From: Isotricha intestinalis
Lineage: Eukaryota > Ciliophora > Litostomatea > Vestibuliferida > Isotrichidae
Assembly (NCBI GenBank): GCA_023807065.1
Contig: JAJJLU010004030.1
Coordinates: 1 to 20,111, forward strand
Reading direction: 5' to 3'
DNA: 20,111 nucleotides
The notes under the pieces are model-generated. The model saw only the letters and a program-made list of their open reading frames with translations. It searched no databases and was not told where the DNA came from. This document shows positions 1 to 7,942 of the stretch, piece after piece. A program made the translations under genes and the position numbers. Each line of letters opens with the position of its first letter. The stretch's first letter is position 1.

Positions 1-155
1 ATTATTTAATTTATTTAATAAATAAATTTTAAAGAAATTAAATAATATATACTTAAAAAGAAGAAAAAATATATTTAACCATATATCTTTATTTAAAAAA
101 CAATTTTAAATATTTAAAAAAAAAACATTTATATTTCAAAAAAAAATAAATAATT

Positions 156-2141
156 TTATTGACTTACACTTCTTTTTTTTCCAATATCATACATAAAATC
201 TTCAAAATTAGGTTCTTTAAAGTAATTATTTTGAAAAGAAATTTTTTTTGTTTTTTTTTTAACAAATTCAAAATAATTATTAACTTTTTTTTTAGGAATA
301 AAATAATTTTTTTGATTTCTTTCTTCAATTAATTCTTTTAATTTTTTAATTTTTAAAATTTCTTGTTCTCTTTGTTTTTTATTTTTAATAATTTTATTTT
401 CTTTTTCAATTTCATTTTGAATTTTTTTTAATTCATCAAAATAAATATTATTTTTTCTATAAACAGATAATTTTCCAATTAAAAAACTTAAAACTAATTC
501 AATTTTAGATAAAAATTCAATTAATTCTTCTTCTTTAGTATTATTTTTTCTTTTATTAAAAATATCAGGAGAAATAATTTTATCTAAATTAATTTCTTGA
601 CAAGTTTTAAAAACTGTTTTTATTCTTTCTTCTAAATTTGGCTTATAATGATAAATTTTATTATTTTCAAAGTCAAAAATAGTTTTTCTTTTTTTTTCTT
701 TATTGAATTTATTTTTATTTTCATTCATAAATTTTATCAAATTATTTTTTTCTTTAATTAATCTTTCAAATCTATCTTTAATATTATTTAATTCATTAAT
801 TTTCTTAGAAATAACTTCATTAACTTGATTAATTTCATTATTTTTTTCTTTTTCTAATTCTTTTTTTTCTTTTTTTAAATATCTTAATTCAAGTCTTAAA
901 TCATTATATAAATTTAAATTATTATTATTTTCCATTTCATATTTTTTTATAACATCCATAAATTCATTTGGAGAACTAAAAGGAGGTTTATCTTTATATA
1001 ATTTAATTCTTTCAATTTCATTATTAGATATATTAATAAAAGAATGATTATTATTTTCTATTTTTTGAAGAAATTTTGTAAATCTTCTTGCTGCTAAATT
1101 TTTATTTGATTGTCTTTTAACTGAATTTTTTCTATAAATATTAATGTGATGAAATTTATCTTCGACATTATTTTTTATTGTTTCTCCTCTTTTATAATTT
1201 TTATCTGTTAATTTAAAAGAATCATCTTGATCTTCTATAATATATTGATAATGAATTGGTATATTTAAAATTTTTTCTTTTACTGAAATTTGAAAATAAA
1301 TCCATCTTATTATATTATTTTTATCAATTGTCATTTTTTGAATTTTTGAATTAATATGTGATATTTCTCCTTTTAATTTTAATTCTTTTTCTAATAAATT
1401 TGAATTTATTAATTTTTCATTTTCTCTTTTTATTGATAATTGTTTTACATAATCTCCAAATTTATTATAAAATTGTTCATGAAATAATTTTTGAGAAATA
1501 TTTAAAGATTTAATTATTTCATCTAAATTTTTTTTTTGATTTTCATAATTTTCATTTAATCTAATAAATCTTTCTTTTTTTATATTATATGTATAATTCA
1601 TTAATAATACTTCTTTTGTTTTTTTTATATAATCATTTAAACCATATTTTTTAATATTTAATTGATTTATTTTCTTATCTATTTTTCTTTTATTTTTTTT
1701 TACTTGTTCTAAAGATTTTGTTTTTTCTTCAAAGTGATTTAATAATTTAATATTTCCAATAAAAGGTTTTTTCTTTGTTCCATATTCACTTAAATTAAAA
1801 GAAGAAAAATCATTATTATTATTAATCATTAAATCTGAAAAATTTTGATTTTGAGTTAAATAAAATGTATTTGGAATAAAAGAAAAATCGGAATTTGTTA
1901 TTTTTGTTGTTTTTGAATATATTGAATTATTTTGTTTTGATTTATTAACATTATTTATTACTTCTGGCAAAGATTTTTTATAATTATAAAAATTTGAAGT
2001 TGTTGTTTTTTGATCTTTTAAATTTGATGTTATTTCTCTTTCTTTTTCTCTTCTGTTAAATAATGTTTTATTTGAATATTTCTGATTTCTTGATGTTGGA
2101 TTTGCTGAATTTATTAATCTTATTGTTTTTGTTTTTTTCAT
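156..2141 (-). CDS. Coiled-coil protein resembling CFAP100/CFAP73 (DUF4200-type), probable ciliary protein
   Basis: A 661-residue, highly charged protein with an Asn/Ser/Lys-rich N-terminus (about residues 1-125) and then long coiled coils. The order of segments resembles CFAP100 (MIA1 in Chlamydomonas), which with CFAP73 forms the MIA complex governing inner dynein arms of the axoneme. A DUF4200-like coiled coil at about 130-290 ends in a conserved-looking WIYFQISVKEKILNIP stretch. It is followed by FSSPNEFMDVIKKYEMEN (compare the family's segment around 'EEL..if..lEeqNL'), a further coiled coil, and a C-terminal segment with ELIEFLSKIELVLSFLIGKL and a long basic helix. The family assignment rests on remembered segment order and hydrophobic patterning, not an alignment. 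Another DUF4200 coiled-coil protein is possible. It ends in TAA, and no break is visible. Confidence 0.55.
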   Translation of the reverse strand: MKKTKTIRLINSANPTSRNQKYSNKTLFNRREKEREITSNLKDQKTTTSNFYNYKKSLPEVINNVNKSKQNNSIYSKTTKITNSDFSFIPNTFYLTQNQNFSDLMINNNNDFSSFNLSEYGTKKKPFIGNIKLLNHFEEKTKSLEQVKKNKRKIDKKINQLNIKKYGLNDYIKKTKEVLLMNYTYNIKKERFIRLNENYENQKKNLDEIIKSLNISQKLFHEQFYNKFGDYVKQLSIKRENEKLINSNLLEKELKLKGEISHINSKIQKMTIDKNNIIRWIYFQISVKEKILNIPIHYQYIIEDQDDSFKLTDKNYKRGETIKNNVEDKFHHINIYRKNSVKRQSNKNLAARRFTKFLQKIENNNHSFINISNNEIERIKLYKDKPPFSSPNEFMDVIKKYEMENNNNLNLYNDLRLELRYLKKEKKELEKEKNNEINQVNEVISKKINELNNIKDRFERLIKEKNNLIKFMNENKNKFNKEKKRKTIFDFENNKIYHYKPNLEERIKTVFKTCQEINLDKIISPDIFNKRKNNTKEEELIEFLSKIELVLSFLIGKLSVYRKNNIYFDELKKIQNEIEKENKIIKNKKQREQEILKIKKLKELIEERNQKNYFIPKKKVNNYFEFVKKKTKKISFQNNYFKEPNFEDFMYDIGKKRSVSQ

Positions 2142-2483
2142 TTTTTGATTAATTTAATTTATATTTTTTTTTTATCAAAAATTATTTTTAAGATTAATTT
2201 TATTTACTAACTATTTAAGTTAAATATAAAGTAAATTTTGAATTTTAAAAATCAAAATATAAATATTTCATTAATTTATACATATATTGTTTTTATTAAT
2301 TTATATCATTAGTATTATTATTGTTTGTTTTGTATTATTTTCTTTTTATAAAAGTTATTGTTATAATCATCTTCGTAATATTTAAAATTTGTTTTTTAAA
2401 AGTATTTTATATTTTTATATTTTTTAACTATATATTAATTGTTTTCAAATCAAAATTTAAAAAGTAATATATAAAATAAAAAA
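2142..2483. other. Intergenic region between divergent genes
   Basis: About 340 bases of almost pure A/T separate the minus-strand CFAP100-like gene from the plus-strand PB1-ZZ gene. Both genes start outward from here, so it must contain both promoters. I see no RNA gene, no repeat longer than a few bases and no open frame of note. TATA-like strings are everywhere and cannot be told from background. Confidence 0.6.
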
Positions 2484-4034
2484 ATGAATACTTTGAAATT
2501 ATACCCAAACATAAATTCAAGTGATTGTATTGAATTTGAATGTCCAGAAAATTATAAATCATTAGTGTCAAGAATAAATAAAATTAATGAAGATTATTTA
2601 AAAAATAATTCAATAATATATAAGGATGGTGAAGATAATATATTTATAACTAATGAAGAAGATTTTTCAAATTTTAAAGTACAATTTAATACAATTTATC
2701 TTATAGAAAAAAGAGATAATGATTTAAGAACAGTTGATACAAATAAAACAGTCACAACAATATTTAATACAAAAGTAACTGAAAATGAAAAAAAAAAAAT
2801 AGAAGATTCACTTAATTATGAAAAAAATAATTTTGTTCATAATGAAAAAAGTATTTCAGAAAGAACCAATCAAAATTCTGATATTGATTTAAATAATGAA
2901 AATATAATTCAAAATAATAGAATCATAGAAATGAAATTACAAGAGTATTCAAATAAAATTGAAGGTTTCGAAAAAGAATTAAATGAAAAAAATAATGATA
3001 TTATTGGATTAAAAGAAAAAAATAATATTTTGGAAAAAACAATCAAAGAATTGGAAAAAAAAATAGAAAATAATGAAAAAGATAATGAAATAAAAAAATT
3101 AAAAGAAGGAAATGATATTTTAGAAAAGAAATTAAAAGAGATGGAAAATAAAGTTAAAACATTAGAAGAAAATGAAGAAAAAAAAAATATAAAAATAAAT
3201 GAATTAGAAAATAAATTGATAGGATTAAAAGAAAAAATAGAAAATAAGGAAAAAGATAATGAAATAAAAAAAATAATAGACGGAAATAATATTTTAGAAA
3301 AGAAATTAAATGAAATAGAAAATAAAATCAGAAATAATAATTTATTAGAAAATAGAATTAATGAATTAGAAAAAAAAATACAACTATCAAACCCAAATAA
3401 TATAGAAATAGAAAATGAAAAAAAAATAAGAGAATGTAAAGAAGAAATAATAGAAAAAGAAAAAGAAATAAATGAATTAAAAATGAATATAAAGAAATGT
3501 GTTCAAGACAATGAAAAATTAAAAGAAATTATTAAAAATTTAGAAAATAAATTAAAAGAAAATGCTAACCAAAAAGAAAAAGAAAAAGAAAAAATAAACA
3601 TTATCAATTTTGAGAACTATAAAAAAGAATTAGAAGAAGAATTTAATAAAAAAAGTTTAAATCTAAAAAATCATATAAATGATTATTTAAAAAGTAAAAT
3701 GAATCAATTTATAAATGATTTATCATTAGATTTATTTAATGAAAATAAAAAAATTTTAAAAAAAGAATTTGATGATATATATGAAAATGAAAAAAAAAGA
3801 AAAATTATATATGAAGAAAATGTAAAAAAAGAAAAAAATAAAAAAGAAGAAATTCATAATAAAAAAACTTACAAATGTCATTTTTGCAAAGAAAATTTAA
3901 TAAATATTTTTTTTCAATGTGAACATTGTGATGAATTTTATATATGTGAAAAATGTAAAAGTCAATTAAATACAAAAAATAAAGAACATATATATAATCA
4001 CACATTTCAAAAAATAAAAGTGTTATATTCTTAA
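2484..4034 (+). CDS. PB1-like / coiled-coil / ZZ-type zinc finger protein (p62/NBR1-like architecture)
   Basis: 516 residues. Residues about 1-76 look like a PB1 domain, an oligomerisation fold: a first strand TLKLYP, then an OPCA-like acidic segment, YKDGEDNIFITNEEDFSNF, near residues 46-64. Residues about 85-450 are charged, mostly coiled coil, with repeated units around KKLKEGNDILEKKLKEMENK and a near-copy about 55 residues later. The C-terminus is a ZZ zinc finger with C465, C468, C479, C482, C488, C491, H502 and H506, a complete set of eight ligands. PB1 plus ZZ is the layout of p62/SQSTM1 and NBR1, selective-autophagy scaffolds. No UBA domain is seen, and I cannot confirm an Atg8-binding motif, so the cargo role is inference. 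It lies tail to tail with the TEX264-like gene, 53 bases apart. Confidence 0.7.
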   Translation: MNTLKLYPNINSSDCIEFECPENYKSLVSRINKINEDYLKNNSIIYKDGEDNIFITNEEDFSNFKVQFNTIYLIEKRDNDLRTVDTNKTVTTIFNTKVTENEKKKIEDSLNYEKNNFVHNEKSISERTNQNSDIDLNNENIIQNNRIIEMKLQEYSNKIEGFEKELNEKNNDIIGLKEKNNILEKTIKELEKKIENNEKDNEIKKLKEGNDILEKKLKEMENKVKTLEENEEKKNIKINELENKLIGLKEKIENKEKDNEIKKIIDGNNILEKKLNEIENKIRNNNLLENRINELEKKIQLSNPNNIEIENEKKIRECKEEIIEKEKEINELKMNIKKCVQDNEKLKEIIKNLENKLKENANQKEKEKEKINIINFENYKKELEEEFNKKSLNLKNHINDYLKSKMNQFINDLSLDLFNENKKILKKEFDDIYENEKKRKIIYEENVKKEKNKKEEIHNKKTYKCHFCKENLINIFFQCEHCDEFYICEKCKSQLNTKNKEHIYNHTFQKIKVLYS

Positions 4035-4087
4035 AAAAAATATTTTTAGAGATTTAAATAATTTATTTTTTATATTAGTAAACTTTT

Positions 4088-4795
4088 TCAATATAAAATT
4101 ATTCTTTTTTTTCTTTGTTTAAAATCATCATGAATTAAAAAATTATCAATTTGATTTAAAGGAACATAAAATGTCATATTAGAATCACTTTCGAATAATT
4201 CAACACAAACTTTAATATCTTCATTTTCAATTTTATAATTCCTTCTAAAATATTTATTTTTTAAAGAATCATGTAATTCATCATAAAACTTTTTAATTCC
4301 AATCATCATAGAAAAAAAATTAACAAAATCCCAATTTGAATAAAGTGAAGGAACAGAATTTTCAAAAACAGTAATTTTAAATCCATTATTTTTATCTTTA
4401 CAAAAATCTTCTAAATTTAAATCTATTTTATCATCATTTGAACTTTGCTTTTTATATAATCCTATTGAACTTCTTTTTTTACTTTCTTCTACTTTATCAT
4501 CATCATAAAAAAAACATATTATTTTATAACTTTTATCAAGATGAAATTTTTCTTTTAAAGTATTTACTTCATTAAATGCAATTTGAAGATTTTTATATGA
4601 ACCTTTATAATCTTTTGTAAATACAATTCCTTTTGTAAATGATCTTTTAAATATTTTTATACTTTTCATATATCCTAAAGAATATAATATTTTTACTAAA
4701 GATATTATTAATCCTAAAATTCCTCCCGTTATACCATAAAATTTAAACATCAAAAATGATACTGATAAAAGAAGTATTATACGAAGTGTAAACAT
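4088..4795 (-). CDS. TEX264-like membrane protein with GyrI-like domain
   Basis: 235 residues ending in TGA. Residues about 3-40 are hydrophobic (one or two membrane segments with a Gly-rich turn at 21-28). The rest aligns segment by segment with what I know of TEX264, an ER-membrane reticulophagy receptor that also helps repair topoisomerase 1-DNA crosslinks. The shared segments are KDYKGSYKNLQIAFNEV (compare GPYK...F.E), a hydrophobic strand KIICFFYDDDKVEESKKRSSIG (residues 91-112, compare the 'YYDNP..V....CR.AVG' stretch), GFKITVFENSVPSL (138-151), IGIKKFYDELHDSLK (165-179), and CVELFESDSNMTFYVPL (197-213). Animal TEX264 has a long disordered tail with an Atg8-binding motif. Here the protein stops about 20 residues after the GyrI-like domain, so that motif seems absent or relocated. 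Receptor function is therefore uncertain. Confidence 0.7.
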   Translation of the reverse strand: MFTLRIILLLSVSFLMFKFYGITGGILGLIISLVKILYSLGYMKSIKIFKRSFTKGIVFTKDYKGSYKNLQIAFNEVNTLKEKFHLDKSYKIICFFYDDDKVEESKKRSSIGLYKKQSSNDDKIDLNLEDFCKDKNNGFKITVFENSVPSLYSNWDFVNFFSMMIGIKKFYDELHDSLKNKYFRRNYKIENEDIKVCVELFESDSNMTFYVPLNQIDNFLIHDDFKQRKKRIILY

Positions 4796-5008
4796 TTTTT
4801 TTATATATTTTTTTTTATTAAAGATTTTTATGAATTTAGTGAAATAAGAAATTTATTTAACTAATTCTAAAATAATTAATTTCCAATTATTAAATAAAAA
4901 AAAATAAAAAAAAAAATAAATATCCAAAAAATAAAAAATTTAAATAAATATTTAACCAAAAAATAATTTGGAAAAAAGATATTAAAGTAATCATCCTTTA
5001 AAAAAGAA
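4796..5008. promoter_or_regulatory. Divergent intergenic region of TEX264-like gene and RPS3
   Basis: About 210 A/T-rich bases from which the TEX264-like gene (minus) and RPS3 (plus) start. It must hold both promoters. The stretch just upstream of RPS3 is strongly A-biased (A-runs around 4897-4950), but no specific element can be named. Confidence 0.4.
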
Positions 5009-5701
5009 ATGGAAAAAAAGTATATGTCAACAAAGAGAAAATTTGTATTAGATGGAGTATTCAGAGCAGAAGTGAACGAGCTTCTTCAAACAGCTTTAGC
5101 AGAATTTGGTTTTAGTGGAATAGAAGTGAACTTTACAAAAGGAGCAACAGAAGTTCGTGTATTAGTATCAAGATTTAATGATTTAATGGATCAGAATAAG
5201 ACAACAGGTATAAAAATAAAACAATTGAAAGGATTAATAGAACAAAGATTTGGTTTTAATAAAACACCTGATCATAAATTTACTTTAACAGCAAAGAAAA
5301 CAACACATATGGGAATTAATGCACAAGAACAAGCAGAATATTTAAAGAGAAGATTATTAATGGGTGTTCCTGTTAGAAGTGCTGCAATGTTTGTTATCAG
5401 AAATATGCTTAGTAAAGGTGCTAAAGGATGTGAAGTTATTATTTCTGGAAAATTAAGACAACAAAGAGCAAAAAGTATGAAATTTAAAGATGGGTATTTA
5501 ATTCATACTGGGGAACCTAAAAGAACTTACGTTGATGTTGCTGTAAGACATATTGAATTAAGACAAGGAATTATGGGTGTTAAAGTTAAAATAATGATAG
5601 GATATAATCCTAAAGCTGCTCATGGAAGAGGATTTGGAATTCCTCATCCTTTACCTGATATGATCACTTTTAAAGAAGAGAAAGTAAGAGATGAGAATTA
5701 A
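5009..5701 (+). CDS. RPS3: Small-subunit ribosomal protein uS3 (RPS3)
   Basis: 230 residues, close to the 225-245 of eukaryotic uS3, a protein at the mRNA entry channel of the 40S subunit. Family landmarks are KRKFVLDGVFRAEVNELL at the N-terminus, EQRFGF at 78-83, SKGAKGCEVIISGKLRQQRA (135-154) leading into KSMKF, VAVRHIELRQG and VKVKIM at 191-196. The second Met at residue 6 (position 5024), just before STKRKFV, is the more family-like start; I keep the first Met. The KH-domain loop is unusual: where uS3 normally has a GEKG-type GxxG loop, this protein has MDQNKTTG (60-67), three residues longer and without the first Gly. The C-terminus (GRGFGIPHPLPDMITFKEEK) keeps the 'PLPD' segment. Codons are somewhat less A/T-extreme than in neighbours, as expected for a highly expressed gene. 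Confidence 0.93.
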   Translation: MEKKYMSTKRKFVLDGVFRAEVNELLQTALAEFGFSGIEVNFTKGATEVRVLVSRFNDLMDQNKTTGIKIKQLKGLIEQRFGFNKTPDHKFTLTAKKTTHMGINAQEQAEYLKRRLLMGVPVRSAAMFVIRNMLSKGAKGCEVIISGKLRQQRAKSMKFKDGYLIHTGEPKRTYVDVAVRHIELRQGIMGVKVKIMIGYNPKAAHGRGFGIPHPLPDMITFKEEKVRDEN

Positions 5702-5840
5702 ATCTTGTTTTTCAAATATTTATTTTTTTTAAAATGTTAAATACATTGTTTTATATTTTTTTTTTTAAATAAAGTGAAAATTTAAAAAAAATGAAATTTT
5801 ATATTTTCTATAAGAACATAATCGAGTAAAAAAATATAAA

Positions 5841-7865
5841 TTACCAAGAATCCATAATATATAAAGCTGAACTGATTAAATTAGTGACAACTTTATTTTG
5901 TATCATTTTATCTCTCAAACTATATTGTAAATAATCTTGAACTAAATTTAACTCAGCTAAAAAATTAGAAACTTTAATTTGAGTAACTAAATACATACAT
6001 AAAGGTAATTCATCATCCATAGATTCTAATTCAGTTTTTCCTTTTGTATAATCTAATATACTATTTCTTAATTCTAAAGCAGATTGAGTTAAAGTTTCAA
6101 ATTTTTTTTTTGGAACTTGTTCATATTCTATTTTATTTATTAATTCTATTGTTACTTTAAAGGGAATTTTTTCATATCCTCTAAATTTATTTTTTATATC
6201 TAAATGATGAAAAATTTCATCTATATTATATTTATCTTTAATTTCTTTTTGTTTTTCAAGAAATTTCTTATTTTTTTCATTAAATTTTTTTTTGTAAATA
6301 TCAAATAAAATAAAATATATTTTATTCCATAAAAATTGTTCAGTTGATTCTCTAAAATTTAAATTTAAATTATTAGTTTCATTTCCAATATTATAAGAAG
6401 AATTAAAAGTAGAAACACAATCTTCAGTAACTTTAACAATTTTTTTCATAATTTCATTTGTATCAATATTTTCTGAAATATTATTAATATTACTATAATC
6501 TTTTTTAAAATTTTCTATAAAATCTGACATTGTTTTTCCTAAAGAATAATTTTTTTCTGATAATAATTTATATACTTCTAATGTTTTTCCTACTTCAATA
6601 TTTGATTTTTCTACAAAACTTTCGTCTTCAATTAATTCATTATATTTATTTTCATTTTTTTTTTTATGTGTCATATTTTGAAAATTAATATGATAATCTG
6701 AATTAAAAGGTAAATTTTTTTCTTTATATAATTCAGCTTTTTTTCTTGTTATATATTGTTTTAAATATTGTTCTATATTATAATCATTAAAATTTTTTGA
6801 TTTTTGAATAATTTTTATTTTAGAAACTAATAAACTAAAATGTTTTAATATTTTAAATATTTTTTCACTTGATTCTTTTTCATTTCCTTTAATTGTTCTT
6901 ATTAATAAAGTTCTTTCATATTTATCATGAACAAAAGAATTTACTCCACTTGAAAAATCATTTTCATCTCTTTTTAATATTATAGTTATATGAAATTGTT
7001 GAATATTATTTTCTTTATTTTTTTTAAAGCAATTATTTATTATATTTTTGAAACAATTATTTTCTTTATATTCATATGCACTTACATTTTCAAATTGATT
7101 TTCTTTAATATGACATATTAATATAAAGTTTATATTACTCATAAATTTTTCTATTTTTTCTATTAATTGATTTGAATTAAAATTTGCTACAAAATTAACA
7201 ATAATAAAAGGTAATTTTCTATTAGGTTTATATAATTTAGATAAATTTTCTTTTTGATTATCATTATTACTTATTTTTTTAATTTGATTACTTTTATCTT
7301 TTTTATCTTCAAAATTAAAAGAAGAAATACTTTTTTCTAAAGGAGAAGTAATATTTTGAGTTATTATTGATTGATCATTTAATATCATATATGAATTTTT
7401 AGAAGCTGTTGTTGTTAAAATTAATTCTCCATTATATATTTTAGATGTATTATTATTTATATTTATTGTTATTGAATTTATTTTTTTTTCTATTTCTGAT
7501 ATATGATTTAAAATGTCCTTTTCTAATATTAATATTAATTGATTTTTTTCTTCAATGAATTCATTGTTTGTTTCTTTATTATTTTTAAGAGATGATAATA
7601 GTAATTTATAATATTTTACTTTTGTTTCATTATCATTTGATATAATATATTTATTTTGAAGTAAATATTGAAATATTCCTATAATAACATATAAATATTG
7701 ATTTTTAGATAATAAAATTTTAGATAAAATTTCATATTGATTTTCCTTTGATAAAGTATTTAATATTTGAATTATTTCATAATTAGTTAATAAACAATCT
7801 TGATAATTTCCATTTAAAATATGATTGTCTTGATTTTTAATTAAATTATTTAATTTCTCATCCAT
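5841..7865 (-). CDS. VPS9-domain protein, probable Rab5-family guanine nucleotide exchange factor
   Basis: 674 residues. The C-terminus (about 560-674) matches a VPS9 domain, which loads GTP on Rab5-type GTPases at early endosomes. The signature is MDDELPLCMYLVTQIKVSNF at residues 616-635, corresponding to the family's '..DD.lPvliY...kanp..l.snl.yi' segment, then AELNLVQDYLQY. The last helix has VVTNLISSALYIMDSW, equivalent to the 'GY..T.L..Av.fi' end of VPS9 domains. Acidic residues D617/D618 fall where the catalytic Asp is expected. The preceding region (about 1-555) is Asn/Lys/Glu-rich and not assigned. The protein ends directly after the VPS9 domain, with no CUE or FYVE module. It faces the unrecognised 7943 gene head to head, only 77 bases apart. 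Confidence 0.78.
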   Translation of the reverse strand: MDEKLNNLIKNQDNHILNGNYQDCLLTNYEIIQILNTLSKENQYEILSKILLSKNQYLYVIIGIFQYLLQNKYIISNDNETKVKYYKLLLSSLKNNKETNNEFIEEKNQLILILEKDILNHISEIEKKINSITININNNTSKIYNGELILTTTASKNSYMILNDQSIITQNITSPLEKSISSFNFEDKKDKSNQIKKISNNDNQKENLSKLYKPNRKLPFIIVNFVANFNSNQLIEKIEKFMSNINFILICHIKENQFENVSAYEYKENNCFKNIINNCFKKNKENNIQQFHITIILKRDENDFSSGVNSFVHDKYERTLLIRTIKGNEKESSEKIFKILKHFSLLVSKIKIIQKSKNFNDYNIEQYLKQYITRKKAELYKEKNLPFNSDYHINFQNMTHKKKNENKYNELIEDESFVEKSNIEVGKTLEVYKLLSEKNYSLGKTMSDFIENFKKDYSNINNISENIDTNEIMKKIVKVTEDCVSTFNSSYNIGNETNNLNLNFRESTEQFLWNKIYFILFDIYKKKFNEKNKKFLEKQKEIKDKYNIDEIFHHLDIKNKFRGYEKIPFKVTIELINKIEYEQVPKKKFETLTQSALELRNSILDYTKGKTELESMDDELPLCMYLVTQIKVSNFLAELNLVQDYLQYSLRDKMIQNKVVTNLISSALYIMDSW

Positions 7866-7942
7866 TACTAATAAAAATAATTTTAATTTAAAATTTCAAA
7901 AAATTTTTTTCAAAAAATCTCTTTTATTAATTATATTATATA
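7866..7942. promoter_or_regulatory. 77-base bidirectional promoter region
   Basis: The start codons of the VPS9 gene (minus) and the 7943 gene (plus) lie only 77 bases apart, so both 5' untranslated regions and core promoters must fit here or overlap the genes. The sequence is nearly all A/T. I cannot name any element in it. Confidence 0.45.

Noticed and set aside
1..155. Possible telomere or chromosome end at the left edge.
   Set aside because: No C4A2, C4A4 or other C-rich repeat; only A/T-rich sequence after the CFAP100-like gene.
3805..4005. Antisense open frame on the minus strand.
   Set aside because: It lies opposite the conserved ZZ finger and its coiled coil; its Phe/Tyr/Leu-rich product is the mirror of A-rich coding sequence.
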